From Psychrobacillus psychrotolerans (lineage in GTDB: Bacteria > Bacillota > Bacilli > Bacillales_A > Planococcaceae): DNA of 64,000 nucleotides. The notes beneath the pieces were generated by a model, which saw only the letters and a program-made list of their open reading frames with translations, did not search any database and had not been told where the DNA came from. Where the stretch lies: the NCBI RefSeq assembly GCF_900115805.1, contig NZ_FOXU01000007.1, forward strand, positions 141,418 to 205,417, in the 5' to 3' direction. Below, piece after piece: positions 44,651-54,926 of the stretch (positions within the stretch are counted from its first letter, which is position 1; each line of letters opens with the position of its first letter). Position numbers and translations under genes: made by a program.

Positions 44651-45404
44651 TACGAATCACTTCCTTCGCTAATTCTAAATATACCTCTGCCCCTCTAGAT
44701 TTTGGATCATATATAATGATTGGTTCTCCATGACTTGGTGCTTCACTTAAACGAACATTTCTTGGAATTATTGTTTTGTATACTTTATCTTGGAAGTATT
44801 TTTTTACTTCTTCAATTACTTGAATACCAAGGTTTGTACGAGCATCAAACATTGTTAGTAATACACCATCAATAGCGAGATTTTTATTTAAATGCTTTTG
44901 AACCAAGCGAATTGTACTTAATAATTGGCTTAAACCTTCCAACGCATAAAATTCACATTGTACCGGAATAATAATTGCATCTGCAGCAGTTAATGAATTA
45001 ATCGTTAATAATCCCAAAGATGGCGGGCAATCTATAACAATATAATCATATAAACTTTGTACTTCCTGTAAGGCTCTTTTTAAACGAACTTCTCTAGAAA
45101 TTGTAGAGACTAATTCTATTTCAGCACCGGCCAAAGAAATAGTAGCAGGAACAATATGTAAATTTTCAACTTTTGTTTCTAAGATTGTATCTTTCACACT
45201 AACATCATCAATGAGGACATCATAAATACATTGCTGAACCTCACCTTTATTAACCCCTACTCCACTAGAAGCATTCCCCTGTGGATCTATATCAACTAGT
45301 AATACTTTTTTCCCCAAGTATGCAAGGCAGGCACTTAAATTCACGGATGTAGTTGTCTTTCCTACCCCACCTTTTTGATTGGCGATTGCTATAATTCTTC
45401 CCAC
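44643..45404 (-). CDS. parA: Chromosome-partitioning ATPase ParA (Soj)
   Basis: A 253-residue deviant-Walker ATPase. It reads IIAIANQKGGVGKTTTSVNLSA at the start, with signature Lys and DIDPQGNASSGVG; IDCPPSLGLLTINSL is the second motif. ATP-dimers bind DNA; ParB stimulates hydrolysis; Soj also regulates DnaA. The GTG start has GGTG and AAGGAAG upstream at imperfect spacing. Cotranscribed and overlapping with parB. Confidence 0.97.
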   Translation of the reverse strand: MGRIIAIANQKGGVGKTTTSVNLSACLAYLGKKVLLVDIDPQGNASSGVGVNKGEVQQCIYDVLIDDVSVKDTILETKVENLHIVPATISLAGAEIELVSTISREVRLKRALQEVQSLYDYIVIDCPPSLGLLTINSLTAADAIIIPVQCEFYALEGLSQLLSTIRLVQKHLNKNLAIDGVLLTMFDARTNLGIQVIEEVKKYFQDKVYKTIIPRNVRLSEAPSHGEPIIIYDPKSRGAEVYLELAKEVIRNG

Positions 45405-45489
45405 ACTTGCACCAACTTCCTTACTATATAATAGCCACTTCTTTATTCTATCAAATTTTGAATAGAAATGGATGTTATTCTTGTTACAA

Positions 45490-45522
45490 AAGAAAAAACT
45501 CTCGCAAAATTATGCGAGAGTT
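45490..45522 (-). terminator. Terminator of noc
   Basis: AACTCTCGCA and TGCGAGAGTT form a perfect 10-bp stem, followed by TTTTTC on the - strand. Confidence 0.92.
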
Positions 45523-45538
45523 AAAGTAAAATAGTATA

Positions 45539-46408
45539 TTATGATTTCTTTTTAGGGATTCTTACGGTAATTTGATAGAATTCTTCTGTATCTTCTTCTT
45601 CAGTTTTTATATTAATACCACTTTTAGTGACCATAGATAAAGATTGTTTAATCGTATTTAATGCTATTCGAACATCTTTACTTACTACTTTTCTTCTTGA
45701 TTTTACTTTCTTATCTTCTTTAACTGGTGGGTTATTAATTTCATTAACCCTTTCTTCTAGTTGTTTCACATTCCAATGTTTCTCAATGGAAGTATTCATC
45801 AATTCTAGTTGTACTTCTTTTTCTTTAATAGCCATTAACGCACGAGCATGTCTTTCCGAAAGTTCTTTTTTCATAATAGCTTCTTGAACTTCTTGAGGTA
45901 ACTTTAGTAATCTCAGTTTGTTTGCAACTGTAGACTGCCCCTTACCTAGACGTTGGGCCAGTGCTTCTTGAGTTAGATCATGAAGTTTTAATAACTTCTG
46001 ATATGCTACCGCTTCCTCAATTGCCGTTAACTCTTCACGTTGTAAGTTTTCTATTAATGCAATAGAAGCAGTTTCTTTATCACTTAAGTTACGGATTATT
46101 GCTGGAACTTCTGCCCACTTAAGCTTTGTCATCGCTCTAAAGCGACGTTCTCCAGCAATAATCTCGTACTTTTCATCTTCCATTTTTCGAATAATGATTG
46201 GTTGAATCACACCGTGAGTATGAATAGTTCTAGCTAGTTCTTCAATTTTATCATCATCAAAAACAGTTCTAGGTTGATATCTATTAGGTACTATTTTCTC
46301 AATTGCTATATTTAAAACTTCTTCTAAGTGATTTTGCCTTGGCTCAATCAGCTCTTCTTGCCCTTGTTTTTCAGAACTTCCAAAAAAACGTGAAAACGGA
46401 CTTTTCAT
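45539..46408 (-). CDS. noc: Nucleoid occlusion protein Noc
   Basis: A 289-residue ParB-family CTPase that binds NBS sequences and the membrane to block division over the nucleoid. The N-terminus [12 protein letters not shown] is the amphipathic membrane-targeting helix typical of Noc. ParB motifs ([43 protein letters not shown]) and the HTH ([19 protein letters not shown]) follow. The start is ATG 46408 after AAGGTGG; the frame extends to 46453 but without a site. Located between rsmG and parA as in Bacillus. Confidence 0.95.
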   Translation of the reverse strand: MKSPFSRFFGSSEKQGQEELIEPRQNHLEEVLNIAIEKIVPNRYQPRTVFDDDKIEELARTIHTHGVIQPIIIRKMEDEKYEIIAGERRFRAMTKLKWAEVPAIIRNLSDKETASIALIENLQREELTAIEEAVAYQKLLKLHDLTQEALAQRLGKGQSTVANKLRLLKLPQEVQEAIMKKELSERHARALMAIKEKEVQLELMNTSIEKHWNVKQLEERVNEINNPPVKEDKKVKSRRKVVSKDVRIALNTIKQSLSMVTKSGINIKTEEEDTEEFYQITVRIPKKKS

Positions 46409-46473
46409 CTTACTCGCACCACCTTTTCGAAACTCTATACACAAAATATTCACGATTAAATTTATACCTTAAA

Positions 46474-46489
46474 TGTTTCACGTGGAACG
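46474..46489. promoter_or_regulatory. parS-like site upstream of noc
   Basis: TGTTTCACGTGGAACG, one end base off the parS consensus, between rsmG and noc. Confidence 0.8.
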
Positions 46490-46496
46490 TTCCTCA

Positions 46497-47213
46497 TTAA
46501 ATAATTGGTGTTTTGTTTGGAATACCTGGTTTTCGAGGGTATCTTTTCGGTGTGCTTTTAGTTTTAGAAAAGACATACAACGTTCTTTCACTATTTTCTA
46601 ATGGTAATAAAAAAGAATAATCTGCTGTTTTTTCTGCACCTAAAACGGATAATGCTTTAGAAGCATCTTTTAGTTCTTCAGAAGCACTAGCTGCTTTCAT
46701 CGCTATAAACTTCCCTCCGACTTTAACGAGAGGAAGACAGAGTTCAGATAACACAGAAAGTCTCGCAACGGCTCTAGCAGTTACTATATCAAAATTTTCT
46801 CTATATTCCTTATTTTGTCCAAAATCTTCTGCTCGAGAATGAACAAAGTGAACATTTTTTAACCCAAGTTCTTTACTAAGATGAGTTAAGAATTGAATTC
46901 GCTTATTTAAAGAGTCTACTATTGTGACACTTAAATTAGGAAAACAAATTTTCAAAGGAATACTAGGAAAACCTGCACCTGCTCCAACGTCACAAATTGA
47001 GTATTTCCCTGTGAAATCCTCATAAAAAGAAGCACTAATGGAATCGAAGAAATGCTTTAAATAAACAGAAGGCTCGTCCGTTATGGCAGTTAAGTTCATC
47101 TTCTCGTTCCATTCCACTAGTAACTTAAAATAAATTTGGAATTGTTCTACTTGAGTACTACTCAAATCTATTCCTTTTTCTTGAAGGGCTTTTACAAATT
47201 GTTCTTCGTTCAT
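46497..47213 (-). CDS. rsmG: 16S rRNA (guanine527-N7)-methyltransferase RsmG (GidB)
   Basis: A 238-residue SAM-dependent methyltransferase modifying G527 of 16S rRNA; loss gives low-level streptomycin resistance. Seen: [24 protein letters not shown], the SAM loop [16 protein letters not shown], and [18 protein letters not shown] after AAGGAG. 23 bases after mnmG. Confidence 0.97.
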   Translation of the reverse strand: MNEEQFVKALQEKGIDLSSTQVEQFQIYFKLLVEWNEKMNLTAITDEPSVYLKHFFDSISASFYEDFTGKYSICDVGAGAGFPSIPLKICFPNLSVTIVDSLNKRIQFLTHLSKELGLKNVHFVHSRAEDFGQNKEYRENFDIVTARAVARLSVLSELCLPLVKVGGKFIAMKAASASEELKDASKALSVLGAEKTADYSFLLPLENSERTLYVFSKTKSTPKRYPRKPGIPNKTPII

Positions 47214-47236
47214 GTAGTTCTCCTTATCATTTTAGA

Positions 47237-49126
47237 CTACCCAGAAATTTTCGCTATTTTTCCTTGTTCTATATATATAAGTAAAATAGATATATCTGCT
47301 GGATTTACTCCTGAAATTCGAGATGCTTGAGCAATCGACAATGGTCGGACTTGCATCAGTTTCTGTTTTGCCTCTGTAGCAATACCGTTAATAGCATTAT
47401 AATCGATATTCTCAGGAATTTTTTTGTCTTCCATTTTTTTAAGTTTTTCTACTTGCTGAAGAGATTTATCGATATACCCTTCATACTTAACTTGTATCTC
47501 TACTTGTTCTTTTTCTTCTATAGATAATTCTACCTCAGAAGGTGACAATTGAGCTACTAAATCATAGTTCATTTCTGTTCGTTTTAAAAGATCTGCTGCA
47601 CGAATTCCATCTTTCAATTCGCTACCAGCTACACTTTTTATCAAATCTTGAGTTACTTCATTTGGTTTTATCATTGTTGATCGTAAACGAACTAACTCAT
47701 CTTCTACTCTTTTCTTTTTCTCTAAGAATTTACTATATCGTGATTCCGGAACTAATCCAATTTCATATCCAATTTCCAACAGTCTTAAATCAGCATTGTC
47801 ATGACGAAGTAATAAACGATATTCTGCACGGGAAGTAAGTAAACGATATGGTTCATTAGTTCCTTTCGTTACTAAGTCATCAATTAATACACCGATATAT
47901 GCATCTGATCTACTCAATACTTTTTCTTCTTTTTTAAGTGCACGTAAACCAGCATTTATTCCTGCCATTAAACCTTGACCTGCTGCTTCTTCATAACCAG
48001 AAGTACCGTTTATTTGACCCGCTGTATATAGATTTTTTACTTTTTTAGTTTCTAATGTTGGCCATAATTGAGTTGGTACCATTGCATCATACTCAATTGC
48101 GTATCCAGCTCGCATCATTTCTGCATTTTCAAGTCCTGGAACAGAGGCTAACAGCTGACGTTGTACATGTTCTGGAAGACTAGTAGATAACCCTTGAACA
48201 TACACCTCTCGTGTATTTCTACCTTCTGGCTCTAAGAAAATTTGATGACGAGGCTTGTCGTTAAAGCGTACAACCTTATCTTCAATTGAAGGGCAATACC
48301 TTGGACCAGTTCCTTTAATCATACCAGAATACATCGGTGATAAATGTAAATTATCATTAATAATTTGATGCGTTACTTCACTTGTATAAGTTAACCAGCA
48401 AGGTAATTGATCCATGATAAATTCTGTCGTCTCAAAACTAAAAGCTCTTGGAACATCATCCCCGGGTTGGATTTCTGTTTTACTATAATCTATAGTTTTA
48501 CTATTTACACGCGGTGGAGTACCTGTTTTGAAACGAACTAGATCAAAACCTAAGTCACGGATACTATCCGCTAATTTTATAGAAGGTTGCTGATTATTAG
48601 GTCCACTTGAGTACTTCAAGTCGCCTATAATAATTTCACCACGTAAGAAAGTCCCCGTCGTAATTACGACTGTTTCTGCACGGTAAACTGCTCCTACTTG
48701 TGTCACTAGACCAGCAATTTTGTCGTCTTCCACTAGTAATTCCTCTACTACAGCTTGATGAATTGTTAAGTTCTCTTGCTCTTCTAAAAGACGCTTCATC
48801 TCATTTTGGTAAAGTACTTTATCAGCTTGTGCACGTAATGCTCGAACAGCAGGTCCTTTCCCTGTATTAAGCATTCTCATTTGAATATGTGTTTTGTCTA
48901 TAACTTTTCCCATGGCCCCGCCAAGTGCATCTATTTCACGCACAACAATTCCTTTTGCAGGTCCTCCGATCGATGGATTACAAGGCATAAATGCAATCAT
49001 ATCAAGATTTATTGTTAGAACTAAGGTTTTTGCACCCATTTTAGCAGCTGCTAAAGCCGCTTCCACACCTGCATGTCCTGCTCCAACAACAATCACATCG
49101 AACTTGCCCGCTTCAAACTTCGGCAT
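47237..49126 (-). CDS. mnmG: tRNA uridine-34 modification enzyme MnmG (GidA)
   Basis: A 629-residue FAD protein that, with MnmE, installs carboxymethylaminomethyl on wobble U34. The FAD fold is [48 protein letters not shown] and the late [19 protein letters not shown] are signature blocks. Normal length. ATG after GAGAGGAAG, 22 bases downstream of mnmE. Confidence 0.98.
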   Translation of the reverse strand: MPKFEAGKFDVIVVGAGHAGVEAALAAAKMGAKTLVLTINLDMIAFMPCNPSIGGPAKGIVVREIDALGGAMGKVIDKTHIQMRMLNTGKGPAVRALRAQADKVLYQNEMKRLLEEQENLTIHQAVVEELLVEDDKIAGLVTQVGAVYRAETVVITTGTFLRGEIIIGDLKYSSGPNNQQPSIKLADSIRDLGFDLVRFKTGTPPRVNSKTIDYSKTEIQPGDDVPRAFSFETTEFIMDQLPCWLTYTSEVTHQIINDNLHLSPMYSGMIKGTGPRYCPSIEDKVVRFNDKPRHQIFLEPEGRNTREVYVQGLSTSLPEHVQRQLLASVPGLENAEMMRAGYAIEYDAMVPTQLWPTLETKKVKNLYTAGQINGTSGYEEAAGQGLMAGINAGLRALKKEEKVLSRSDAYIGVLIDDLVTKGTNEPYRLLTSRAEYRLLLRHDNADLRLLEIGYEIGLVPESRYSKFLEKKKRVEDELVRLRSTMIKPNEVTQDLIKSVAGSELKDGIRAADLLKRTEMNYDLVAQLSPSEVELSIEEKEQVEIQVKYEGYIDKSLQQVEKLKKMEDKKIPENIDYNAINGIATEAKQKLMQVRPLSIAQASRISGVNPADISILLIYIEQGKIAKISG

Positions 49127-49148
49127 GTTCGTAACTTCCTCTCGTCTC

Positions 49149-50534
49149 TTATTTTCCTAAACAGAATTGTGCAAACAGTTGATCAATCAAACTTTCTTCG
49201 ACTGTATCCCCTGTTATTTCACCTAGTATTTCCCATGTTCTAGTAACATCTATTTGAATCATATCTACAGGCACATCATTCTGTGCCGCTTCTAACGCAT
49301 CTGTAATAGTTGATTTTGCCAAAGTCAATAATGATATATGTCGAGCATTCGATACATATGTCAGATCAGTGGCTTCAATTGCACCCTCAAAGAACAAAGA
49401 GGCAATCGCTTCTTCTAATTCATTTACCCCTTGTTCCTCTAGTAAAGAAGTAGTAACAATACGTTTATGACCTGATAATTTTCTTACTTCATCTATCTCT
49501 ATTTCGGTTGGTAAATCAGTTTTGTTGATAATAACGATATAGTCCATTCCTTCAATTGCTTCAAACAATCTTCTGTCTTCTATCGTTAACTTCTCAGCAC
49601 TATTTAAAACAAGTAATATAAGATCTGCTTCTTTTAGTACCTGTCTAGACTTTTCTACGCCGATTCTTTCTACAATATCTTCTGTTTCTCGAATACCTGC
49701 AGTATCGACCAGTTTTAATGGGACTCCTCGTACATTAACGTACTCTTCTATAATATCCCTAGTTGTTCCTGCTATATCCGTCACAATTGCTTTATTTTCT
49801 TGTATTAAACTATTTAAAAGAGAAGACTTCCCTACATTCGGTCTACCTATAATCGCAGTAGATAATCCTTCTCGTAGTATTTTCCCCTGAGATGATGTCA
49901 AAAGTAGTTTGTCGATTTCTTCACTAACCCACGTACATTTATCTATCATTAATGGAAGTGTCATTTCCTCTACATCATCGTATTCTGGATAGTCGATATT
50001 TACTTCTACTTGCGCCAATGTTTCTAAGAGTGCTTGCCTCAATGTAGCAATAAGTCTAGATAATCGACCTTCCATTTGCCCTAATGCAACATTCATCGCT
50101 TTGTCTGTTTTTGCTCTTATTAAGTCCATTACAGCTTCAGCTTGTGAAAGATCAATTCTCCCATTTAAAAAAGCACGTTTGGTAAACTCACCCGGTTCTG
50201 CTAGTCGGGCACCATTTATTAAGGCTAGCTGAAGTACTCGATTAACAGAAACTAGTCCTCCATGGCAGTTTATCTCAATGACATCTTCTCTTGTAAATGT
50301 TTTGGGCCCTTTCATAAGGGACAGCATAACTTCCTCTACAACCTCACCATTTTTAGGATCAATTAGATGACCATAATGAATGGTATGAGAATTTTGTTCA
50401 AATAAACTTTTTTCGCTTGGTGAACGAAATATTTTATCTGCTATAGCTATTGCACTAGATCCGCTTAATCTCACTATAGCAATGGCACCTTCTCCCATTG
50501 GAGTTGAGATAGCAGTTATTGTATCAAATTCCAC
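49149..50534 (-). CDS. mnmE: tRNA modification GTPase MnmE (TrmE)
   Basis: A 461-residue GTPase, partner of MnmG. N-terminal folate-binding domain ([22 protein letters not shown]), helical domain, and an inserted G domain with [22 protein letters not shown] and NKTDL. It ends in the required CLGK motif. GTG start seven bases after GGAGGTGG. Two DnaA-box-like sequences lie just upstream. Confidence 0.98.
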   Translation of the reverse strand: MEFDTITAISTPMGEGAIAIVRLSGSSAIAIADKIFRSPSEKSLFEQNSHTIHYGHLIDPKNGEVVEEVMLSLMKGPKTFTREDVIEINCHGGLVSVNRVLQLALINGARLAEPGEFTKRAFLNGRIDLSQAEAVMDLIRAKTDKAMNVALGQMEGRLSRLIATLRQALLETLAQVEVNIDYPEYDDVEEMTLPLMIDKCTWVSEEIDKLLLTSSQGKILREGLSTAIIGRPNVGKSSLLNSLIQENKAIVTDIAGTTRDIIEEYVNVRGVPLKLVDTAGIRETEDIVERIGVEKSRQVLKEADLILLVLNSAEKLTIEDRRLFEAIEGMDYIVIINKTDLPTEIEIDEVRKLSGHKRIVTTSLLEEQGVNELEEAIASLFFEGAIEATDLTYVSNARHISLLTLAKSTITDALEAAQNDVPVDMIQIDVTRTWEILGEITGDTVEESLIDQLFAQFCLGK

Positions 50535-50562
50535 AAGTGTCCACCTCCTTACAAATCCTTAC

Positions 50563-50580
50563 TTATCCACATGTGTATAA
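50563..50580. promoter_or_regulatory. Pair of DnaA-box sequences upstream of mnmE
   Basis: TTATCCACA (50563-50571, +) directly abuts TGTGTATAA (50572-50580, i.e. TTATACACA on the - strand), forming a near-palindrome 29-46 bp before mnmE. Confidence 0.55.
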
Positions 50581-50723
50581 GTAAACCGAACAAGACTATC
50601 TAACATATAACAATACCATAAAACGACTAAAATCAGAAGTATAGATACTTTTTCATATGTGAACAAAAATACCTAAAGTTCGCTAATAGATAGCAAGACT
50701 CGAGATAAAATTATTTAATGCAA

Positions 50724-50763
50724 TAAAAACGGATTTCAGTGTTTAACATAGCTGAAATCCGTT
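50724..50763 (-). terminator. Terminator of the yidC-khpB transcript
   Basis: AACGGATTTCAG and CTGAAATCCGTT form a perfect 12-bp stem; TTTTTATT follows on the - strand. It overlaps nothing else in the 235-base gap to mnmE. Confidence 0.92.
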
Positions 50764-50769
50764 GGAATA

Positions 50770-51513
50770 TTATTTAATTGGTTCGATAACTAAATAACGA
50801 TTTGGATCCGTTCCCACTGAATAGGTTTCAATATCCACTCGTACAGACAATGCATTATGAATTATTTTCCGTTCAAATGAGGACATCGGTTCAAATTCTA
50901 CCTTACTACCAGTTCGAATAGCTTTGTCTGCCATTCTTTCTGCCAGTTGCTCCAATGATTCTTGTCTTCGTTCTCTGTAATCACCAACGTCTAACTTTAT
51001 AATGATAAAAGAATTAGAAAATTTATTTGCAACTAATTGTGATAAGTTTTCTAATGCATTTAACGTTTGTCCACGCTTTCCAATTAATATAGCAGCTTTC
51101 TCACTATTTAAATGAAGATAGATAAACTTCCCGTCTCTTTTCTCATTAATAACTAGATCATTTATATTCATTTCTTTTGCAATCTCTTTTATATAACTTT
51201 TTGTTTCTTCCACTGCTTGTTCATTTGTAATTGTTGGTACATCTTCCATAACCGATTCTTTTTTGACTGTCTCTTCTAATTCGGTTACTTCTTCAACCTT
51301 TTCTACTTCTTGTACTTTTACTTCTTTTATTTCTTGTTCTTTTTTCAAAACAGTTACTTCAACAACTGCAGGCTTTTTTCCAAATCCAAGAAAACCTTTT
51401 TTACCTGCTTCCACTAATATAATTGACACGTCATCTCTGGAAACGCCAAGCTTTTCCAGTGCAACCGTTATAGCTTCTTCTTTTGTAGGTGCAGTTTGTG
51501 TAATCTGATTCAT
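50770..51513 (-). CDS. khpB: RNA-binding protein KhpB (Jag/SpoIIIJ-associated)
   Basis: A 247-residue protein: Jag-N domain (residues 5-52, KEEAITVALEKLGVSRDDVSIILVEAGKKGFLGFGKK), a Glu/Lys/Val-rich linker, a KH domain (about 100-172, LIGKRGQTLNALENLSQLV) and R3H (about 185-245). It works with KhpA in RNA binding that affects cell elongation, and is always cotranscribed with yidC. Its start overlaps the yidC stop by four bases. Confidence 0.95.
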   Translation of the reverse strand: MNQITQTAPTKEEAITVALEKLGVSRDDVSIILVEAGKKGFLGFGKKPAVVEVTVLKKEQEIKEVKVQEVEKVEEVTELEETVKKESVMEDVPTITNEQAVEETKSYIKEIAKEMNINDLVINEKRDGKFIYLHLNSEKAAILIGKRGQTLNALENLSQLVANKFSNSFIIIKLDVGDYRERRQESLEQLAERMADKAIRTGSKVEFEPMSSFERKIIHNALSVRVDIETYSVGTDPNRYLVIEPIK

Positions 51514-52280
51514 TTTTTTGGTCCTCCCGTTTTAACAGGTTCTGTTTTTGGTCTGTTCCAAGGTTTGTAAATGAATAAATTTTGAATGATGGAAATAATA
51601 TTTCCGATAACCCAATACAACGTCAAGGCAGCTGGTAAAACGACACCAAATCCCATAATCATAAATGGCATAATGTACATCATTAACTTCATTTGAGGAT
51701 TATCCATTGCTGGACCTGTGCGTAAAACAATTAATTGCATAAGACCTGCCAAGATAGCTAGGAAAATACTTGGTTCCGCTAAAGCAAAGCCAATAAAATC
51801 TCCAAGATTAATTTCTGGTGTATTATTCATACGGCTAATGGCATGATAGAAACCGATCAATATCGGCATTTGAATGAATACCGGTAAACATCCAGCAGCA
51901 GGATTAACTCCTCTTTCTTTAAAGAGGGCCATCATCTCTTGCTGATACTTTTGCTGCGTTACAGCATCTTTCGAGCTATATTTTTCTTTTAGCTTTGTTA
52001 ACTCGGGTTGGACTTCTTGCATATTTTTAGAGCTTTTCGTTTGTTTTATCATTAATGGTAGTAATACTAAACGAATAATTATTGTTACGGCAATAATACC
52101 CAAACCATATGTCCCTAATAATTCTTTAAAAAACGTTATAGATGATACTAATGGCCATACGATGTATTCATTCCAAAACCCTTCTGATTTATCATAGATT
52201 GGCTCATTGAACTCTGTACATCCTGCAAGCAAAGCAGTAGTTACTACTAATAATAGTATAAGTGATAAACGTTTATTCAA
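51510..52280 (-). CDS. yidC: Membrane protein insertase YidC (SpoIIIJ)
   Basis: A 256-residue insertase of the YidC/Oxa1 family. It has a lipoprotein signal with lipobox LAGC (Cys21), then five spans; the YidC core (GLGIIAVTIIIRLVLLPLMIKQTKSSKNMQEVQPE) with the conserved Arg in the hydrophilic groove is present. Helps insert small membrane proteins, and is needed for sporulation in B. subtilis. TTG start after AGGGGGAAGAAGG. Between rnpA and khpB. Confidence 0.96.
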   Translation of the reverse strand: MNKRLSLILLLVVTTALLAGCTEFNEPIYDKSEGFWNEYIVWPLVSSITFFKELLGTYGLGIIAVTIIIRLVLLPLMIKQTKSSKNMQEVQPELTKLKEKYSSKDAVTQQKYQQEMMALFKERGVNPAAGCLPVFIQMPILIGFYHAISRMNNTPEINLGDFIGFALAEPSIFLAILAGLMQLIVLRTGPAMDNPQMKLMMYIMPFMIMGFGVVLPAALTLYWVIGNIISIIQNLFIYKPWNRPKTEPVKTGGPKK

Positions 52281-52345
52281 CCTTCTTCCCCCTAATAAGT
52301 CTTATATATCTCTTCATTGTATTTTAACATTTCCTTGGAAAGTTA

Positions 52346-52693
52346 CTACTTACTTTTCTTATTTAAAGCTTTAGCAACTTTTAAAACATGCTCTATACTT
52401 TTTTTAGTTTCATGAAAGTCTAATTTGGCCGCCGGATTTCTGGCGATAATAATATAGTCCATGTTTGGAAATACTTGATCATGTATTTCTAGGAAGGTTT
52501 GTCTAATATATCGTTTAATGCGGTTACGAACTACTGCATTCCCAACCTTTTTGCTGACTGATAATCCAACTCGGTAGTAGTCTTCTTCTTTATTTAAACA
52601 GTAAACAACAAATTGTCTATTCGCAAAAGACTTCCCCTTTTTAAAAATGGTTTGGAATTCTGCATTCTTTTTAATACGTTGTTTCTTATTCAT
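52346..52693 (-). CDS. rnpA: Ribonuclease P protein component
   Basis: A 115-residue basic protein that assists the RNase P RNA in maturing tRNA 5' ends. The RNR motif region reads [41 protein letters not shown] is the family N-terminus. ATG after GGAGCTGGTGAG. Follows rpmH across a terminator-like hairpin. Confidence 0.97.
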   Translation of the reverse strand: MNKKQRIKKNAEFQTIFKKGKSFANRQFVVYCLNKEEDYYRVGLSVSKKVGNAVVRNRIKRYIRQTFLEIHDQVFPNMDYIIIARNPAAKLDFHETKKSIEHVLKVAKALNKKSK

Positions 52694-52725
52694 GTTCTCA
52701 CCAGCTCCAACTAATTCGTTTTAAA

Positions 52726-52756
52726 AGAAAAAAAAGACCACTGAAATGGTCAGTGG
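52726..52756 (-). terminator. Terminator-like hairpin between rpmH and rnpA
   Basis: CCACTG-accattt-CAGTGG on the - strand, followed by TCTTTTTTTTC, three bases after the rpmH stop. It would allow much more rpmH than rnpA mRNA. Confidence 0.8.
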
Positions 52757-52758
52757 AC

Positions 52759-52893
52759 TTATGCTGATAATACTTTTCTTCCTTTAGCACGACGGGCTGC
52801 AATAACGCGTCGACCGTTTTTAGTACTCATACGTGCGCGGAAACCGTGATTTTTGGCACGTTTACGTGTATTTGGTTGGAATGTACGTTTCAT
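52759..52893 (-). CDS. rpmH: 50S ribosomal protein L34
   Basis: A 44-residue very basic protein (starts [20 protein letters not shown], ends [11 protein letters not shown]), invariant marker beside dnaA. Its short length keeps it out of many ORF lists. ATG nine bases after AGGAGGTG. The promoter must lie in the oriC spacer. Confidence 0.98.
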   Translation of the reverse strand: MKRTFQPNTRKRAKNHGFRARMSTKNGRRVIAARRAKGRKVLSA

Positions 52894-53409
52894 CTTATAT
52901 GACACCTCCTGAGTGATCATCTTCAATCTTCGTAAGACAGTCTCCGATATTATATATAACTTCTAGTGGTTTTGTCAATGGCTTTCAATAATTAGCTAAT
53001 GAACAAACTACAATTAGTTATCCACAATTCGCAAGGTATTAAATTATAGCACTGTGTGTAACAAATTTCCCTAAAAAATTATCCACAGCACTTATGAACA
53101 TATTCTGCACATATCATTGTGTTGTGGACAACTTATATTGTTAATAATTAAATAATTGTGGATAACCCTTAAATTTCTTGTAATCTCAATGATTTTTTGT
53201 TACGATATTTGTGTTTTACTTTTTCAAAAATTTTTCGTTCCTTTTTCTTATCCACAGTTGTTAGTAATCTGTGGATAAGTTTATTCCCATAACTTTATAA
53301 CGTTTATCCACAGGCAGTGGATTTGTGTATATGTCGAATTTTGTAATACATATATTATTTTTTGAAAAAAAGTTTAACTAACAAATCCGCAGTAAAGGAG
53401 ACTAGATAA
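52894..53409. other. oriC: oriC, left part: DnaA-box array upstream of dnaA
   Basis: The 516-base rpmH-dnaA spacer. DnaA boxes: TTATCCACA at 53018, 53079, 53249 and 53305 (+); TGTGGATAA at 53157 and 53271 (reverse); TGTGGACAA at 53123 (reverse); and a weaker TTATGAACA at 53092. This corresponds to the incA/incB boxes of B. subtilis. It also contains the divergent promoters of rpmH and dnaA, not resolved here; AT-rich stretches (53320-53375) lie before dnaA. Confidence 0.92.
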
Positions 53410-54753
53410 TTGGAACACTTAGAAGAACTTTGGGCTAAAGTTCTCTCTGAAGTAGAAAAGAAAACATCTAAACCAAGTTTTGAAACTTGGCTGAAGTCGA
53501 CCAAACTACTTTCATATAAAGGAGAAACTGTTACGATAGCTGCACCTAACTCATTTGCTAGAGATTGGTTAGAAAATCATTATGTTCACCTAATAGCTGG
53601 CATATTAACCGAGTTAACTGGAAACGAACTATTAATATCTTTCGTTGTGCCGAAAAATCTAGACATGGATGATTTCGACATGCCGAAACCAAAAATCTCT
53701 GCAAATAATGGAGATCAACCAGATTTTTCACCAGGAATGTTAAATTCCAAGAATACATTTGACACGTTTGTCATTGGATCTGGGAATCGCTTCGCCCATG
53801 CAGCCTCTTTAGCTGTTGCCGAGGCCCCTGCTAAAGCTTACAATCCACTTTTCATATATGGAGGAGTTGGACTAGGAAAAACCCACTTAATGCATGCGAT
53901 TGGTCATTATGTACAAGAACACAATCCAAATGCTAAAGTGGTTTATTTATCTTCTGAAAAGTTTACAAATGAGTTTATAAACTCTATAAGAGATAATAAA
54001 GCAGTCAATTTCCGCAATAAGTATAGAAATGTAGATGTGTTATTAATAGATGATATTCAGTTCCTTGCAGGAAAAGAATCAACTCAAGAAGAATTTTTTC
54101 ATACATTTAATGCTCTGCATGAAGAATCTAAGCAAATTGTCATTTCAAGTGACCGTCCGCCAAAAGAAATTCCTACTTTAGAGGATCGTTTGCGTTCTCG
54201 CTTTGAATGGGGATTAATCACGGATATTGCACCACCAGATTTAGAAACTCGTATTGCTATTTTACGCAAAAAAGCTCGTGCTGATGGATTAGATATCTCA
54301 GATGACGTGATGGCATATATAGCAAACCAAATAGACTCTAATATTCGTGAGTTAGAAGGTGCTCTCATCCGAGTAGTAGCCTATTCTTCTCTTATAAATA
54401 AGGATATTAATATCGACTTGGCAGCAGAAGCTCTTAAAGATATCTTGCCCAATGCTCGTCCAAGAATTATCACGATTTTAGATATTCAAAAGGTTGTTGG
54501 GGAGCATTTTCATATTAGATTAGAAGATTTTGTTGCAAAAAAACGTACAAAGTCCATAGCATTCCCACGCCAAGTAGCTATGTATCTTTCACGAGAGCTG
54601 ACTGATTTTTCGTTGCCTAAAATTGGAGAAGAATTTGGTGGACGTGATCATACTACCGTTATTCATGCACACGAAAAAATATCTAGAATGCTAAAAGATG
54701 ATGCAAATCTTCAAGACGATGTAAAACAAATCAAATCTATTTTAGGTAGGTAA
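53410..54753 (+). CDS. dnaA: Chromosomal replication initiator DnaA
   Basis: A 447-residue AAA+ initiator. Domain I (1-85, [25 protein letters not shown]), a linker, the AAA+ core with Walker [11 protein letters not shown] (about 151-160) and Walker [14 protein letters not shown], and domain IV with [15 protein letters not shown] (about 410-424) that reads DnaA boxes. TTG start, eight bases after AAAGGAGAC. Head gene of the dnaA-dnaN region. Confidence 0.98.
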   Translation: MEHLEELWAKVLSEVEKKTSKPSFETWLKSTKLLSYKGETVTIAAPNSFARDWLENHYVHLIAGILTELTGNELLISFVVPKNLDMDDFDMPKPKISANNGDQPDFSPGMLNSKNTFDTFVIGSGNRFAHAASLAVAEAPAKAYNPLFIYGGVGLGKTHLMHAIGHYVQEHNPNAKVVYLSSEKFTNEFINSIRDNKAVNFRNKYRNVDVLLIDDIQFLAGKESTQEEFFHTFNALHEESKQIVISSDRPPKEIPTLEDRLRSRFEWGLITDIAPPDLETRIAILRKKARADGLDISDDVMAYIANQIDSNIRELEGALIRVVAYSSLINKDINIDLAAEALKDILPNARPRIITILDIQKVVGEHFHIRLEDFVAKKRTKSIAFPRQVAMYLSRELTDFSLPKIGEEFGGRDHTTVIHAHEKISRMLKDDANLQDDVKQIKSILGR

Positions 54754-54926
54754 AAAAGATTTTGTGGATAAATGCATAGTTTACTAGATTACTTAGACAC
54801 AACTTATGCACATGTGGACAAGTAGGTATACGTTGAGAAAAAGATACTTATCAACATATCCACAAGCCCTAGTACTATATCTATTATTCTTTTAAATAAA
54901 TATAATTATATAAGTGAGGTATAAAA
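54754..54926. other. oriC: oriC, right part: DnaA boxes, DnaA-trio-like tract and AT-rich unwinding region
   Basis: Between dnaA and dnaN: TGTGGATAA 54763 (reverse), TTATGCACA 54804, TGTGGACAA 54813 (reverse), TTATCAACA 54848, ATATCCACA 54856. Right after the last box comes CCCTAGTACTATATCTATTA (about 54867-54886), a run of TAG/TAC/TAT triplets like the DnaA-trio of B. subtilis, then an AT-only stretch (54889-54911) that should melt first. This is the probable start point of replication. Confidence 0.85.
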
